The notes below the pieces were generated by a model. The model saw only the letters and a list, made by a program, of their open reading frames with translations. It was not told the origin of the DNA and did no database searches. Below, piece after piece: positions 8,327 through 17,601 of a stretch of 43,814 bases of DNA. This stretch comes from Chlamydiota bacterium (GTDB lineage Bacteria > Chlamydiota > Chlamydiia > Chlamydiales > Parachlamydiaceae): assembly GCA_013287465.1 (NCBI GenBank), contig JABDDS010000001.1, forward strand, positions 51,025 to 94,838, read 5' to 3'. Within the stretch, counting starts at the first letter, position 1. Each line of letters starts with the position of its first letter. A program made the translations under genes and the position numbers.

Positions 8327-9454
8327 ATGGATTTAAATTGTCCCCATTACGATAAGTGTTCTGGATGCAACCAAGAAAAAAATCTTGAGCATCTTAATAT
8401 TTTTGATGAAGCACATCAATTTTTTATTGAGAATGGGCTAAAAGAGTTTAAATTATCTTTTGGCGCTATTCATAACTGGCGTTGTCGGGCTAAACTTGCT
8501 GTACAGGGCTCTTTTGAAGCACCTTTAATTGGACTTTTTGAAGAGGGTTCTCATCGGGTTGTTGATATTCCTTTTTGTCGTGTGCATCATCCTCTAATTA
8601 ATGCTGTCGTTGAGCGTTTACGTCGATGGATAACAGAAAATCGGATCGTTCCATATGAAGAGAAATCGGGGGCGGGGGTTCTTCGTTATATTCAATTGAC
8701 AGTTGATCGTGTTTTACAGAAGGTGCAAATTGCTTTGGTGTTAAATGTTGATTCTTTTGAGGCGTTAAGTGAGGAGGGTAAACGATGTATAGAATTATTG
8801 TGGAATGATAATCTCGAATATTGTCATTCATTATGGCTGAATTTTAATCGCCGCAGAGACAATGTGATTTTTGATTTTTCGTGGTTTCATTATGTTGGAG
8901 AGCGATTTGTTCATGAGAGGAGAGCTTGTTTTCATCCTGCGAGTTTTATGCAGGCAAATCCAGAAATGTTTCAACAGTTAACTGATCGCATGGGGCAAAT
9001 GCTGCCTAAAAATCTCGATCTTTTAGAATTATATGCTGGAGTTGGGGCTATTGGATTGGCTTTGGTCGATCATTGTCGTTCTGTGCACTGTGTAGAGATT
9101 GTTCCAGAGGCCAAAGAGTGCTTTGAGGTCTCTTGTAAAGCGCTTCCTTTGGATTTACAAGAGCGTTTGTCTTTTGAGAGTGGCGATGCTGGTGCTCAGA
9201 TTGGGTTGTTAAAGTCTTTTTCTGGAACGATTGTCGTGGATCCTCCTCGCAAGGGATTAGAGCCGGCTTTGTTAAAGGCTTTGTGTGGTTTATTGCCAGC
9301 GGAGCGTCTCGTTTATGTGAGCTGTGGGTGGAAAAGTTTTCAACGCGAATGTAAAGCGCTTTTACATTCGGGGTGGACCCTTTCTTTTGCTGAAGGGTTT
9401 TTGTTTTTTCCTGGAAGTGAGCATTTAGAGATTCTCGCCATTTTTTTGAGGTGA
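8327..9454 (+). CDS. 23S rRNA (uracil-5-)-methyltransferase, RumA/RlmD-like, Fe-S type
   Basis: The 375-residue enzyme has an N-terminal C-x5-C-x2-C motif (C5, C11, C14) and a further Cys at 84 that together fit the [4Fe-4S] site of RumA-type m5U methyltransferases. The SAM site is LLELYAGVGAIGLAL. DPPRKGLEPALL and YVSCGWKSFQRECKAL complete the signature, with C333 in YVSC as the likely catalytic nucleophile. It lacks the N-terminal TRAM RNA-binding domain of E. coli RlmD, so it is shorter. Which uridine (rRNA or tRNA) is modified cannot be told from sequence. ATG at 8327 follows aagaga at suitable spacing. It is convergent with kdpD and separated by a palindrome. Confidence 0.85.
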   Translation: MDLNCPHYDKCSGCNQEKNLEHLNIFDEAHQFFIENGLKEFKLSFGAIHNWRCRAKLAVQGSFEAPLIGLFEEGSHRVVDIPFCRVHHPLINAVVERLRRWITENRIVPYEEKSGAGVLRYIQLTVDRVLQKVQIALVLNVDSFEALSEEGKRCIELLWNDNLEYCHSLWLNFNRRRDNVIFDFSWFHYVGERFVHERRACFHPASFMQANPEMFQQLTDRMGQMLPKNLDLLELYAGVGAIGLALVDHCRSVHCVEIVPEAKECFEVSCKALPLDLQERLSFESGDAGAQIGLLKSFSGTIVVDPPRKGLEPALLKALCGLLPAERLVYVSCGWKSFQRECKALLHSGWTLSFAEGFLFFPGSEHLEILAIFLR

Positions 9455-9463
9455 TCTTTTGCT

Positions 9464-9553
9464 ACGCGAAGCGTTTGGAGTGCGAAAGCCCTCTTTCGCT
9501 TTGTTATCTAGGGAAAAGCGAAAGAGGACTTTCGCACTCCAAACGCTTCGCGT
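9464..9553. repeat. Family A palindrome, copy 1
   Basis: Arms of about 38 bp (acgcgaagcgtttggagtgc ... gcactccaaacgcttcgcgt) enclose a short loop near 9501-9516. It lies between convergent rlmD-like and kdpD genes, four bases beyond the kdpD stop codon, and may end transcription in both directions. Other copies are at 16098, 22137 and 34696. Confidence 0.92.
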
Positions 9554-9557
9554 GACA

Positions 9558-11669
9558 TTAAGACAGCCGTCTTTTGTCCTTATCTAATAACAAAAAAATC
9601 TCTTCTGCGGCATTTTGAAGATCTTTGTTGTTTTGTGTGATAGAAATCTCTTTGATCTTTATCAATGGTTTTTGTATTGATTGGTAGATTTTGTCTATTT
9701 CTTTTGTCTGTTCAATTTGATGAGTTTTTTCTTCGTCAAAAGAGTGTTCTAGATAATGTGCTACTTGCTGACTTACCGTGTAGAGAAAGTTTTTGTCTTC
9801 GACAGAGAGTTTTTTATTAGTGTTGGTGTGGTAAGCTAAAACTCCGACAACGTTTTTTAAACCGCTCAAAGGGATATAGATATTTTGACAGGCTGGCAGG
9901 GTTGATGTCGACCATCCTGCTTCTTTATTATTTTGAAAAACCCAAGAAGCCGCTGCTTGTTCTTTTTCATTTTTAAACAAAGAAAGGGAGTTAAAGGCTA
10001 ATTTTTTATCTTTTCCTTTGATTGCAATTTCACACCAGCCATCTAGAACGTGATTGAGTCTTTGTGTGATTGATGCTAGCGCTTGCTGTACATTTTGGCT
10101 GCTAGTAATATCTTGTACAACATCATAAAGAACTTCTATGGAGCGTTCTCGTTTGATTAAAAACAAACTATTGCGTCTTACTCGATCTGTCAAAATTCCT
10201 GTGCATATTGCTGTGAAAAAATAAAGCGCTAACAGTACGAAATCTTCGCGAAGAATACTTTGATTTTGCGTTAATGGAGTGAATAAAAAAATCCAGATAA
10301 GCGCATAGAGCGTTGAAGCGAAGAATATCGGGCCTTTTTTAAAGGAAAGGCTCAATATGAGTATTCCAATGAGAAAAATACATCCTGCGATTTGGTAGCC
10401 TATTATAGGCAAAAAAGACCAGTTGATTATAGTGAGGGTAAAAACAAACAGCGATACAAATAGATAAGAAGTAAAATGGCTTGAAAACCTCGGTAGATGC
10501 CATTTAGATTTTTTTGGTTTATAGACAATTGTTTGTCGAATGACGTGAAGATCGATGTCGGAGCAGTCGCGTGCAAGGTGGTCGATTAATGTGTTGCCAA
10601 TAAGAAAGTCAAATAAAAGGTGTTTAGGAGGCCTTCCAATAATAATTTGTGTGACCCCTTTTTGGTGGGCTATTCGTTGTATAGCTTTTGCGACATCGGT
10701 ATCGCTAATGGTGATGACTTCTCCCCCTAATTCCCTAGCTAGAGTTAAATTTTTGGCTAATGTTGCCTGATCTTCTTCATCGAGAAATTTTCCAGTGTCG
10801 ACATGAAGAGCTATCCATGGAGCATCGAGGTTAAAAGCTAAACGTCGTGCCGTTCGGATGAGTTTTTGTGAATGGGGGCTATCGCTGATCGCTACTAAAA
10901 GACGTTCCCTTGGTTTCCATGTGTCTGAACGTTGATTTTCTGAAGGGAGTTCTTTAAGGTCATGATCGACTTTGTCTGCTGTATAACGCAGGACGATTTC
11001 TCGTAGCGCTGTTAGTCGGTCTTCTTGAAAGAAGTGGCGAGCAGCGAGGGTAGACTGATCGCCCAAGTAGACTTTTCCCTCTTTAAGTCGGAGCAAAAGC
11101 TCTTCGGGTGTCAGGTCGATGAGTTCGATGAAATTTGCTTTATCGATGATTTGGTCCGGTACCGTCTCTCGAATTGTAATTCCTGCGATTTGTTCTATGA
11201 TATCTTTTATACTTTCAATGTGTTGGACGTTAAGTGTTGTGTAGACATTGATACCAGCACTTAAAATTTCCATCACATCTTGCCATCTTTTGAGATGGCG
11301 GGAACCCGGGACATTGCTATGAGCGAGTTCATCTATTAAAAGGGTCTGCGGATTGCGTTGAAGAGCTCTGTCGATGTCGAATTCTTCGAAGGAGCTTTCT
11401 TTGTAGATAATGGATTTTTCTGGAATGATTTCTAGACCATCTAAAAGCTGGGCTGTTTCTTGTCTTCCATGTGTTTTAATGACTCCGACGACGACGTCAA
11501 CACCTGCTTTTTTGAGCTTTTGAGCCGCTTCAAGCATAGCGAAAGTTTTGCCTACTCCAGCCGCCATGCCGAGGAAAATCTTCAGTTTTCCTTTGTTGCG
11601 CAACCCCTCTTCATGCATGATCTTTTTTAGGAGTTTTTCTGGATTGGGTTTATCTTCATCTTCCGTCAT
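9558..11669 (-). CDS. kdpD: KdpD-type potassium sensor lacking the histidine kinase domain
   Basis: The 703-residue product has the KdpD N-terminal domain with Walker A GMAAGVGKT (34-42) and LLIDELAHSN (~108-118). A universal-stress-protein-like domain follows (about 255-370, LLVAISDSPHS and IIIGRPPKH), then four membrane segments (about 395-500) and a GAF-like domain (about 520-645). A normal KdpD of ~900 residues continues with a HisKA helix carrying S-H-D/E-LR-x-PL and an ATPase domain. Here only about 50 residues remain (IYQSIQKPLIKIKEI), with no phospho-acceptor His and no ATP-binding motifs, and no kdpE follows. The protein may regulate KdpABC directly or through a distant partner, or be decaying. 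Start ATG at 11669 overlaps the kdpC stop (ATGA). Confidence 0.88.
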   Translation of the reverse strand: MTEDEDKPNPEKLLKKIMHEEGLRNKGKLKIFLGMAAGVGKTFAMLEAAQKLKKAGVDVVVGVIKTHGRQETAQLLDGLEIIPEKSIIYKESSFEEFDIDRALQRNPQTLLIDELAHSNVPGSRHLKRWQDVMEILSAGINVYTTLNVQHIESIKDIIEQIAGITIRETVPDQIIDKANFIELIDLTPEELLLRLKEGKVYLGDQSTLAARHFFQEDRLTALREIVLRYTADKVDHDLKELPSENQRSDTWKPRERLLVAISDSPHSQKLIRTARRLAFNLDAPWIALHVDTGKFLDEEDQATLAKNLTLARELGGEVITISDTDVAKAIQRIAHQKGVTQIIIGRPPKHLLFDFLIGNTLIDHLARDCSDIDLHVIRQTIVYKPKKSKWHLPRFSSHFTSYLFVSLFVFTLTIINWSFLPIIGYQIAGCIFLIGILILSLSFKKGPIFFASTLYALIWIFLFTPLTQNQSILREDFVLLALYFFTAICTGILTDRVRRNSLFLIKRERSIEVLYDVVQDITSSQNVQQALASITQRLNHVLDGWCEIAIKGKDKKLAFNSLSLFKNEKEQAAASWVFQNNKEAGWSTSTLPACQNIYIPLSGLKNVVGVLAYHTNTNKKLSVEDKNFLYTVSQQVAHYLEHSFDEEKTHQIEQTKEIDKIYQSIQKPLIKIKEISITQNNKDLQNAAEEIFLLLDKDKRRLS

Positions 11670-12235
11670 TTGACAACCTCATCGAGAGCTCTATTGAGTT
11701 CTAGAACATTAATATAGGGGTCCCCTAGAAGATAAAAAAAAGGTTTTTGCGCATGAGTTGCAATGAGTTGCTCTAGTTGTTTTTTATCTAGCTTTCTTGC
11801 TGCTGCCACTCGTTCTAGTTGAAAATGGACCGCTTGTAGGGAAATGTGAGGATCAAGGCCGCTTGCAGATGCGTAGATGAGGTCGACGGGAATTTCGTTT
11901 AATGGAGCATTTCCATGGGCTTTTGAGAGGTTTAATTGCCTTTCTTTAACTATTTCTTTTAATACATTGCTGGTAGGACTCAAATTACTTCCGCCTGATG
12001 GAAGAGGATTGAAATCGACAGCCGACGGTCTAGACCAGAAGTAGTGTGGTGCCGTGAATTTTTGTCCAATTAGTAGCGAACCCACTTTCTTGTTATTTAC
12101 AGTGATGAAGCTTCCTCTTGCCTTTTCAGGCATTGTGAGAAGTGATATCCCTGTGATGATTAGTGGATAGATCACTCCTGTAAGAAGTGTGAACCATAGA
12201 ATCATTTTAAAAGCTCTAAAGAATGAGGTTGCCAT
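11666..12235 (-). CDS. kdpC: K+-transporting ATPase subunit C
   Basis: This 189-residue subunit of the KdpFABC complex has one N-terminal membrane helix (about residues 10-34, ILWFTLLTGVIYPLIITGIS). A periplasmic part follows with the family signatures YFWSRPSAVDFNPLPSGGSN and LIYASASGLDPHIS. KdpC is thought to raise K+ affinity and hold KdpA and KdpB together. Length matches the family. It begins two bases after the kdpB stop and overlaps kdpD, so the four genes are translationally linked. No kdpF was recognised, but it is too short to exclude. Confidence 0.95.
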   Translation of the reverse strand: MATSFFRAFKMILWFTLLTGVIYPLIITGISLLTMPEKARGSFITVNNKKVGSLLIGQKFTAPHYFWSRPSAVDFNPLPSGGSNLSPTSNVLKEIVKERQLNLSKAHGNAPLNEIPVDLIYASASGLDPHISLQAVHFQLERVAAARKLDKKQLEQLIATHAQKPFFYLLGDPYINVLELNRALDEVVK

Positions 12236-12237
12236 TT

Positions 12238-14322
12238 TTATACCATGTTAAAAAATACAACGATCATGTCGATGCATTTGATGCCGATAAAAGGGGCTAT
12301 GATTCCCCCAACTCCGTAAATTAACACATTGTTGCGTAAGAGAATATGAGCCGGTTGCGCTTTGTAATTCACTCCACGAAGAGCAAGAGGGATGAGTGCT
12401 ACAATGATGAGGGCATTAAAAATGACAGCACTTAAAATAGCACTTGTATGGGAGTGAAGCATCATGATGTTTAAAATAGATAGAGGGCCGGGAGTTCCGT
12501 TGCCTGTTGCATATAAACTGCTAAAAATTGCAGGTATGATTGCAAAGTACTTGGCTAAGTCATTGGCAATGCTAAAAGTCGTTAGGGTTCCTCTTGTCAT
12601 GAGGAGTTGCTTGCCGATTTCAACGATATCTATCAGCTTTGTGGGGTTGCTGTCGAGGTCCACCATGTTACCTGCTTCTCTTGAAGCTTGTGTTCCTGTG
12701 TTCATGGCGACGCCGACATCTGATTGTGCTAATGCGGGGGCGTCGTTAGTGCCATCACCTGTCATTGCTACGAGACGTCCCCCTTGCTGCTCTCGTTTAA
12801 TCAGAGCTAGTTTGATTTCTGGAGTGGCCTCAGAAATAAAATCATCGACACCGGCTTCAGCAGCAATAGCAGCTGCTGTGAGGGCATTGTCTCCTGTGAC
12901 CATAATCGTGTGAATCCCCATCTGGCGCATTTGTTCAAAACGTTTTTTAATACCACCTTTGATGATATCTTTGAGAACGATGACTCCAACAATGCGTCCA
13001 TTATCACTAACGAGAAGAGGAGTGGCACCCCCGTGGGCGATGCCTTTGATGACTGTGTCTATTTCAGGGGAATCGCCTCCGTTTGCGTGCTTTTGAATGG
13101 CACTGGCAGCTCCTTTTCGGATTTGCCGCATGATTTTACCATTATTATCTACGAAATCGATTCCACTCATCCGTGTGGTGGCGGAAAAAGGAATGAAAGT
13201 ACTGTTCGATAAGTCGAGAGATTCGGCGCGCAAGTCGAAATTGTTTTTAGCGAGCACGACAATAGAGCGCCCTTCTGGGGTTTCATCAGAAAGAGAGGCT
13301 AATTGTGCTATTTCTGCAAAATCTCTTTCGTTGCACCCAGAAAGGGGAATAAAATTTGTCGCCATTCGATTGCCTATTGTAATCGTCCCTGTTTTGTCGA
13401 GGATGAGCAAATCGATATCTCCAGCAGCTTCCACCGAACGTCCACTTTTGGCTATGACATTGCGTCGGATAAGCCGGTCCATTCCCGCGATGCCTACAGC
13501 GTTTAATAGAGCACTGATCGTCGTTGGAATGAGACAGACGAGCAAAGCGATTAAAATCGGAATTGTAATGGCAGATGGCATGTGCATCTGGGATGCATGT
13601 TCGCTATAAAAAGCGAAAAATTTTAGTGAGGAAACGGTGAGTAGAAACAGGATTGTTAGAGCACATAGGACTATATACAAAGCGATTTCGTTTGGTGTTT
13701 TTTGTCTTTTTGCCCCTTCGATAAGAGAAATCATCCGATCTAAAAAGCTTTTTCCAGGTTCCGACGTGACCTTTATTTTTAAATAGTCGCTCACAATACG
13801 CGTTCCCGCTGTCACTGCGCTTCTATCCCCTCCACTCTCCCTAATCACAGGTGCTGACTCGCCGGTGATTGCCGATTCGTCCACTGTGGCGATTCCTTCG
13901 ATGACTTCTCCATCGGCAGGAATGATCTCCCCTGCCTTACATAAGAAAACATCCTCTTTTTTCAATTCATTTGAAGCAATACGTATTTGCTGATTTCCTT
14001 TGAGAAGTGTGGCATGTGATTCTATTTTTGTTTTGCGAAGCGATTGCGCTTGTGCCTTCCCTCTACTTTCTGCAAGCGACTCGGCAAAGTTGGCAAAAAT
14101 AACCGTAAACCAAAGCCAGAGGGATATTTGAATTTCAAACCACGGGGTGGTTCCTTCGAAAAGATGAATGATAGCATAACAAGTCGTGATGATAGAGCCA
14201 ATATAGGTGACGAACATTACGGGATTTCTGATTTGGACTGCAGGCGTAAGCATTAAACAAGAAGATTTTAAGCATTCTAAAAATACTGATAGTGACAGAA
14301 GCTTTTGTTTCTTTGATTTCAT
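12238..14322 (-). CDS. kdpB: K+-transporting P-type ATPase, catalytic subunit B
   Basis: The 694-residue ATPase hydrolyses ATP to drive K+ uptake. Visible motifs are the actuator-domain TGES (in AITGESAP), the phosphorylation site [11 protein letters not shown] with Asp 309 (E. coli Asp 307), and the hinge [18 protein letters not shown]. Membrane helices are at both ends. Length is close to E. coli KdpB (682). The ATG at 14322 overlaps the kdpA stop as ATGA and follows agaggg at good spacing. No frameshift or missing catalytic residue was seen, so the pump itself looks functional. Confidence 0.97.
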   Translation of the reverse strand: MKSKKQKLLSLSVFLECLKSSCLMLTPAVQIRNPVMFVTYIGSIITTCYAIIHLFEGTTPWFEIQISLWLWFTVIFANFAESLAESRGKAQAQSLRKTKIESHATLLKGNQQIRIASNELKKEDVFLCKAGEIIPADGEVIEGIATVDESAITGESAPVIRESGGDRSAVTAGTRIVSDYLKIKVTSEPGKSFLDRMISLIEGAKRQKTPNEIALYIVLCALTILFLLTVSSLKFFAFYSEHASQMHMPSAITIPILIALLVCLIPTTISALLNAVGIAGMDRLIRRNVIAKSGRSVEAAGDIDLLILDKTGTITIGNRMATNFIPLSGCNERDFAEIAQLASLSDETPEGRSIVVLAKNNFDLRAESLDLSNSTFIPFSATTRMSGIDFVDNNGKIMRQIRKGAASAIQKHANGGDSPEIDTVIKGIAHGGATPLLVSDNGRIVGVIVLKDIIKGGIKKRFEQMRQMGIHTIMVTGDNALTAAAIAAEAGVDDFISEATPEIKLALIKREQQGGRLVAMTGDGTNDAPALAQSDVGVAMNTGTQASREAGNMVDLDSNPTKLIDIVEIGKQLLMTRGTLTTFSIANDLAKYFAIIPAIFSSLYATGNGTPGPLSILNIMMLHSHTSAILSAVIFNALIIVALIPLALRGVNYKAQPAHILLRNNVLIYGVGGIIAPFIGIKCIDMIVVFFNMV

Positions 14323-16016
14323 AATCCCTCTGCTAGTCCAAATGTTTTGCCTTGCAACATGAGAAGTTGTTCGATAATAGGGCCAAGAGAGAGGGCTGGG
14401 AAGAAAGCAAGGGCTCCTTCGATGATGATGATACCGATTAAAAGCGCGGCAAAGAGGAAAGTATCGGTAGAGAGGGTTCCTAAGGAAATTGGGGAAGTTC
14501 GTTTTACTACCAGGTTTCCAGCCAATCCCAAGCTTGAAATTAAGATGGCAAGCCTTGCTAACAACATGATGATACCAAGGGTAATGTTATAGAAATCGGT
14601 GTTGGCATTTAAACCCGCAAAAGCACTGCCGTTGTTGGCGGCTGCAGAGGTAAAGGCGTAGAGAAGTTCACTTAGACCATGGGGCCCTCCGCTGGATATG
14701 CTTGAAAGAGCGGAAGGGACTACACAGGCAACGCTTGTGCCTATGAGGATAAGAGACGCCGGGGTCAGTACTGCCAACATTACCCATTTGATATCGTATT
14801 TATCTATTTTCTTTCCCAAATACTCTGGTGTTCGTCCCACCATCAATCCCGACAGAAAAATGGTCAGCAATACAAACATAAGCATGCTGCATAATCCCAC
14901 TCCCACTCCTCCGAAGATGAGTTCTCCTACCATCATATTGAATAAAGCAACCCCACCAGCAAGAGGAGAAAGGCTAGAATGCATTGCATTGACCGATCCG
15001 TTCGATGTGGCTGTTGTCATCGTTGCCCATATCAAGCTATTGTTGACGCCAAAACGCACCTCCTTGCCTTCAAGAGAAGGAGGAGAAGAAAGATGCTCTG
15101 AGTAGGTCGCTAACCCAAAGCCAATCGCCCAAAGAACAATCATGACGGAAAATAGCATCCACGCATGTTTTTTTGAACCGATTAAAAGACCATAAGCATA
15201 GAGAATTGACATGGGAAGAAGTAAAATAGCTCCCATTTCTAGAAAATTGGATAAAGGTGTCGAATTCTCGAAAGGATGAGCACTGTTGGTATTGAAAAAT
15301 CCTCCTCCATTGCTTCCCAATTGCTTGATGGCTACTTGGGAGGCTACAGGACCAAGGGGGATCATCTGTGTCCCTCCCTTCTCAAGAGTTTCGATCTGTT
15401 CATAAGGGGAGAGCGTTTGGATGACACCCTGGCTCACAAGCCCTAAAGCTAGGATTGCAGATAAAGGAAGAAGCAGATAGACGATAATACGGACAGTATC
15501 AGCCCAGAAGTTTCCTAGGTTATCGGTTGTTTTTCTTATAAAACCGCGAATGAATGCCATCAATACAGCGATGCCGGTGGAGGCACTGAGAAAATTTTGA
15601 ACCGTTAGTCCCCACATTTGTGCAGCATAACTTAGGGTTGTTTCTCCTGCATATGACTGCCAATTGGTGTTTGTGACAAAGCTAATGGTGACATTAAAAG
15701 CAAGTGGCCAGGGAAGTCCCGAGAACCCTTGAGGATTGAATGGCAGTATGTGTTGGAGGATGAGGATGAAAAAAAGGGTAATAGCCCCGCAGAGGTTGAA
15801 AAGAAGCATCGATTTTGCATAGCGTTTCCAATTCATTTCTTCATTGTGATTGATTCCCCCAATGCGGTAGCTAAGCTGTTCCAACCATCCCAAACAAGGG
15901 GTAAGAAGGGTTCGTTTACCATCAGAAAGGGCTGCTAAAAATGTTCCTAAAAATGGAGTGAGAATTAGTAAAACACTGAAATATATAAATAGTTGAAAAC
16001 AGTCTACGAGTGACAA
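14319..16016 (-). CDS. kdpA: K+-transporting ATPase subunit A, TTG start
   Basis: The 565-residue channel-like subunit has the four pore-loop signatures in order: [36 protein letters not shown] and NNGSAFAGL, with about ten membrane segments. E. coli KdpA has 557 residues. I choose TTG at 16016-16014 because a strong ggaggag lies seven bases upstream (16024-16030). It gives [13 protein letters not shown], which matches the family's hydrophobic start. A longer frame to 16073 also starts with TTG, would place this ribosome site inside the gene and adds an unrelated 19 residues. It is the first gene of kdpABCD. Confidence 0.93.
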   Translation of the reverse strand: MSLVDCFQLFIYFSVLLILTPFLGTFLAALSDGKRTLLTPCLGWLEQLSYRIGGINHNEEMNWKRYAKSMLLFNLCGAITLFFILILQHILPFNPQGFSGLPWPLAFNVTISFVTNTNWQSYAGETTLSYAAQMWGLTVQNFLSASTGIAVLMAFIRGFIRKTTDNLGNFWADTVRIIVYLLLPLSAILALGLVSQGVIQTLSPYEQIETLEKGGTQMIPLGPVASQVAIKQLGSNGGGFFNTNSAHPFENSTPLSNFLEMGAILLLPMSILYAYGLLIGSKKHAWMLFSVMIVLWAIGFGLATYSEHLSSPPSLEGKEVRFGVNNSLIWATMTTATSNGSVNAMHSSLSPLAGGVALFNMMVGELIFGGVGVGLCSMLMFVLLTIFLSGLMVGRTPEYLGKKIDKYDIKWVMLAVLTPASLILIGTSVACVVPSALSSISSGGPHGLSELLYAFTSAAANNGSAFAGLNANTDFYNITLGIIMLLARLAILISSLGLAGNLVVKRTSPISLGTLSTDTFLFAALLIGIIIIEGALAFFPALSLGPIIEQLLMLQGKTFGLAEGL

Positions 16017-16044
16017 GGCTTTACTCCTCCGGATATAAAAAATT

Positions 16045-16073
16045 ACATTACAATGGAATATTAAAAAATACAA
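16045..16073 (-). promoter_or_regulatory. Candidate sigma70-type promoter for kdpABCD
   Basis: On the minus strand ttgtat (16073-16068) and taatgt (16050-16045) are separated by 17 bases and lie just upstream of the ggaggag site of kdpA. Both boxes differ from consensus, so this is a plausible but unproven promoter. No direct repeat resembling a KdpE operator was recognised. Confidence 0.4.
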
Positions 16074-16097
16074 TTAAAAAGGACGATTCTTAATACT

Positions 16098-16221
16098 GCG
16101 CGAAGCGTTTGGAGTGCGAAAGTCCTCTTTCGCTTTGTTATTTAAGGTAAGGAAGTGTGCAACTTATTATTACATACTCCCTAAAGCGAAAGAGGGCTTT
16201 CGCACTCCAAACGCTTCGCGT
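16098..16221. repeat. Family A palindrome, copy 2, with a longer loop
   Basis: Arms gcgcgaagcgtttggagtgc and gcactccaaacgcttcgcgt are as in the other copies, but about 50 bases, including acttattattacatactccc, separate the inner arms. It sits in the 290-bp divergent gap between kdpA and the efflux adaptor gene, so at this site it cannot simply be a shared 3' terminator. Confidence 0.9.
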
Positions 16222-16306
16222 AGCAACAGAGATATGTTGAAACGTGATTTGAATCAGTGATGGTTTATCTTGCGTTTTTACTAGTGATGTTGCATAGTCG
16301 CGTCAT

Positions 16307-17443
16307 ATGAATACAATTAAATATTATTATGTTTATGCGTTGTTGATGTTCATCCTTACGGGGTGTCATGAAAGCCCTACCAAGCCCAATATGGAAGTTG
16401 AGGTTGCTACGACCATTGTAGAACAGAAAGACATCCCCGCAATTCTTGAATATGTGGGAGTTGCTAGCAGTTCTCGTCTCGTCGAAATCAGGGCACGCGT
16501 TGATGGCTACTTGCAAAAGATTGCTTATGATGAAGGAGCTCTCGTTCACGAAGGAGACCTACTATTTCTAATCGATCCCAAGCCATTCGAAGCTGTATTA
16601 GCTCAAGCGAGAGGCCTCAGAAACCAGCAAGAAGCTCTCTTATGGCAAACACAGCGTGCAGTTGAAAGGATTAAACCTCTCTATGAAAAAGACGCTGCCA
16701 GCCTTAAAGACCTCGATAACGCCACCGCCGCTGCTTTAAGTGCTCAAGCAATGGTAGATTCTGCTCAAGCTAGTGAGTTGGCAGCGGAGATCAATCTCGG
16801 TTACACAAAAGTCTATTCTCCACTTACAGGCATTTCTGATCCGGCTAAATATCGGGAAGGAGCCCTTGTAGGGCCAACTTACCAACAGACTCTGCTGACA
16901 ACCATTTATGCAATGGATCCTATCTGGATTGATTTTAGCATCTCAGAAGGAGATCTCTTGAAGTTCCGCAAGCAGGAAAGATCGGGGATTTTAGCTTTTC
17001 CTAAAGATATGGATTTTGATGTTGAAATTGTGTTATCAGATGGAACATCGTTGCCAAATTATGGAAAAGTCGATTTTGCCAATCCCACATTGCAGCAGAA
17101 CACTGGGTCAATGATTGTGCGAGCAACCGTGTCTAATACCGATAGTATTTTGAGACCAGGACAGTTTCTGCGTGCTCGTCTACATGGCGCGATCTATCCC
17201 AAAGCGCTCGCAGTGCCGCAACGTGCCGTGATGCAGGGAAAAAGTGGGTTGTTTGTCTACGTCCTCAATGCTGAGGACCAGGTTGAAATGCGCAGCGTTG
17301 TCTCTGAAGAATGGTACAATGATTTATGGATCATTTCGTCTGGTTTGAAACCAGGTGATGAAGTCGTTGTCGATGGGGTTAACAAAGTATTCCCTGGGAT
17401 GAAAGTGAAAAAACAAAGCAACTATTCACCACAGAGGCACTGA
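16307..17443 (+). CDS. RND efflux periplasmic adaptor lipoprotein (AcrA/MexA type)
   Basis: The 378-residue protein has a lipoprotein signal peptide with lipobox LTGC (Cys 20). The family layout follows: EVATTIVEQKDIPAILEYVG, a lipoyl-like half IRARVDGYLQKIAYDEGALV, an alpha-hairpin (~90-160), the second lipoyl half LGYTKVYSPLTGISDPAKYREGALV and the barrel and membrane-proximal domains. It links the inner-membrane pump to the outer-membrane channel. The last seven codons (NYSPQRH) and the stop come from the palindrome at 17420-17584, so the native C-terminus was replaced; the family tail is variable, so function is probably kept. No clear Shine-Dalgarno precedes the ATG. Confidence 0.92.
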   Translation: MNTIKYYYVYALLMFILTGCHESPTKPNMEVEVATTIVEQKDIPAILEYVGVASSSRLVEIRARVDGYLQKIAYDEGALVHEGDLLFLIDPKPFEAVLAQARGLRNQQEALLWQTQRAVERIKPLYEKDAASLKDLDNATAAALSAQAMVDSAQASELAAEINLGYTKVYSPLTGISDPAKYREGALVGPTYQQTLLTTIYAMDPIWIDFSISEGDLLKFRKQERSGILAFPKDMDFDVEIVLSDGTSLPNYGKVDFANPTLQQNTGSMIVRATVSNTDSILRPGQFLRARLHGAIYPKALAVPQRAVMQGKSGLFVYVLNAEDQVEMRSVVSEEWYNDLWIISSGLKPGDEVVVDGVNKVFPGMKVKKQSNYSPQRH

Positions 17444-17584
17444 GATCATTGAGAGCGAATGAGACTGAGAGAAGAATATTGAAAAGAGAAAAACTAAAAT
17501 GTGAATAAAATTGATACAATGTGCAAATTTTTCTCAAATTCTCATACCTTCTCAGTGATCTCAGTGCCTCAGTGGTGAATAGTT
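17420..17584. repeat. Palindromic element inside the efflux operon
   Basis: The left arm aactattcaccacagaggca pairs with the right arm, whose complement reads aactattcaccactgaggca. The match continues imperfectly through ctgagatcattgag, with a central ~60-bp AT-rich part. It overlaps the 3' end of the adaptor gene and ends 17 bases before the pump start. Its cacagaggcac motif resembles the inner arms of the element at 3361-3423, which suggests a related family. Confidence 0.88.
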
Positions 17585-17601
17585 ACAAAACAAATAATAT
17601 T

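Noticed and set aside
9464-9553. Insertion sequence with terminal inverted repeats
   Set aside because: Only a palindrome with a short loop; no transposase and no room for one in any of the four copies.
12464-13609. Several plus-strand frames of 100-170 codons opposite kdpB
   Set aside because: They overlap a fully motif-supported ATPase gene and show no family signatures of their own.
16017-16073. Longer N-terminus for KdpA
   Set aside because: It would contain the strong ggaggag ribosome site and also begins with TTG; 16016 fits spacing and family length.
17521-17601. Longer N-terminus for the RND pump
   Set aside because: The extra 27 residues are read from the palindrome's right arm, whereas RND pumps start with M-x-x-F-F-I-x-x-P-I-F as found at 17602.
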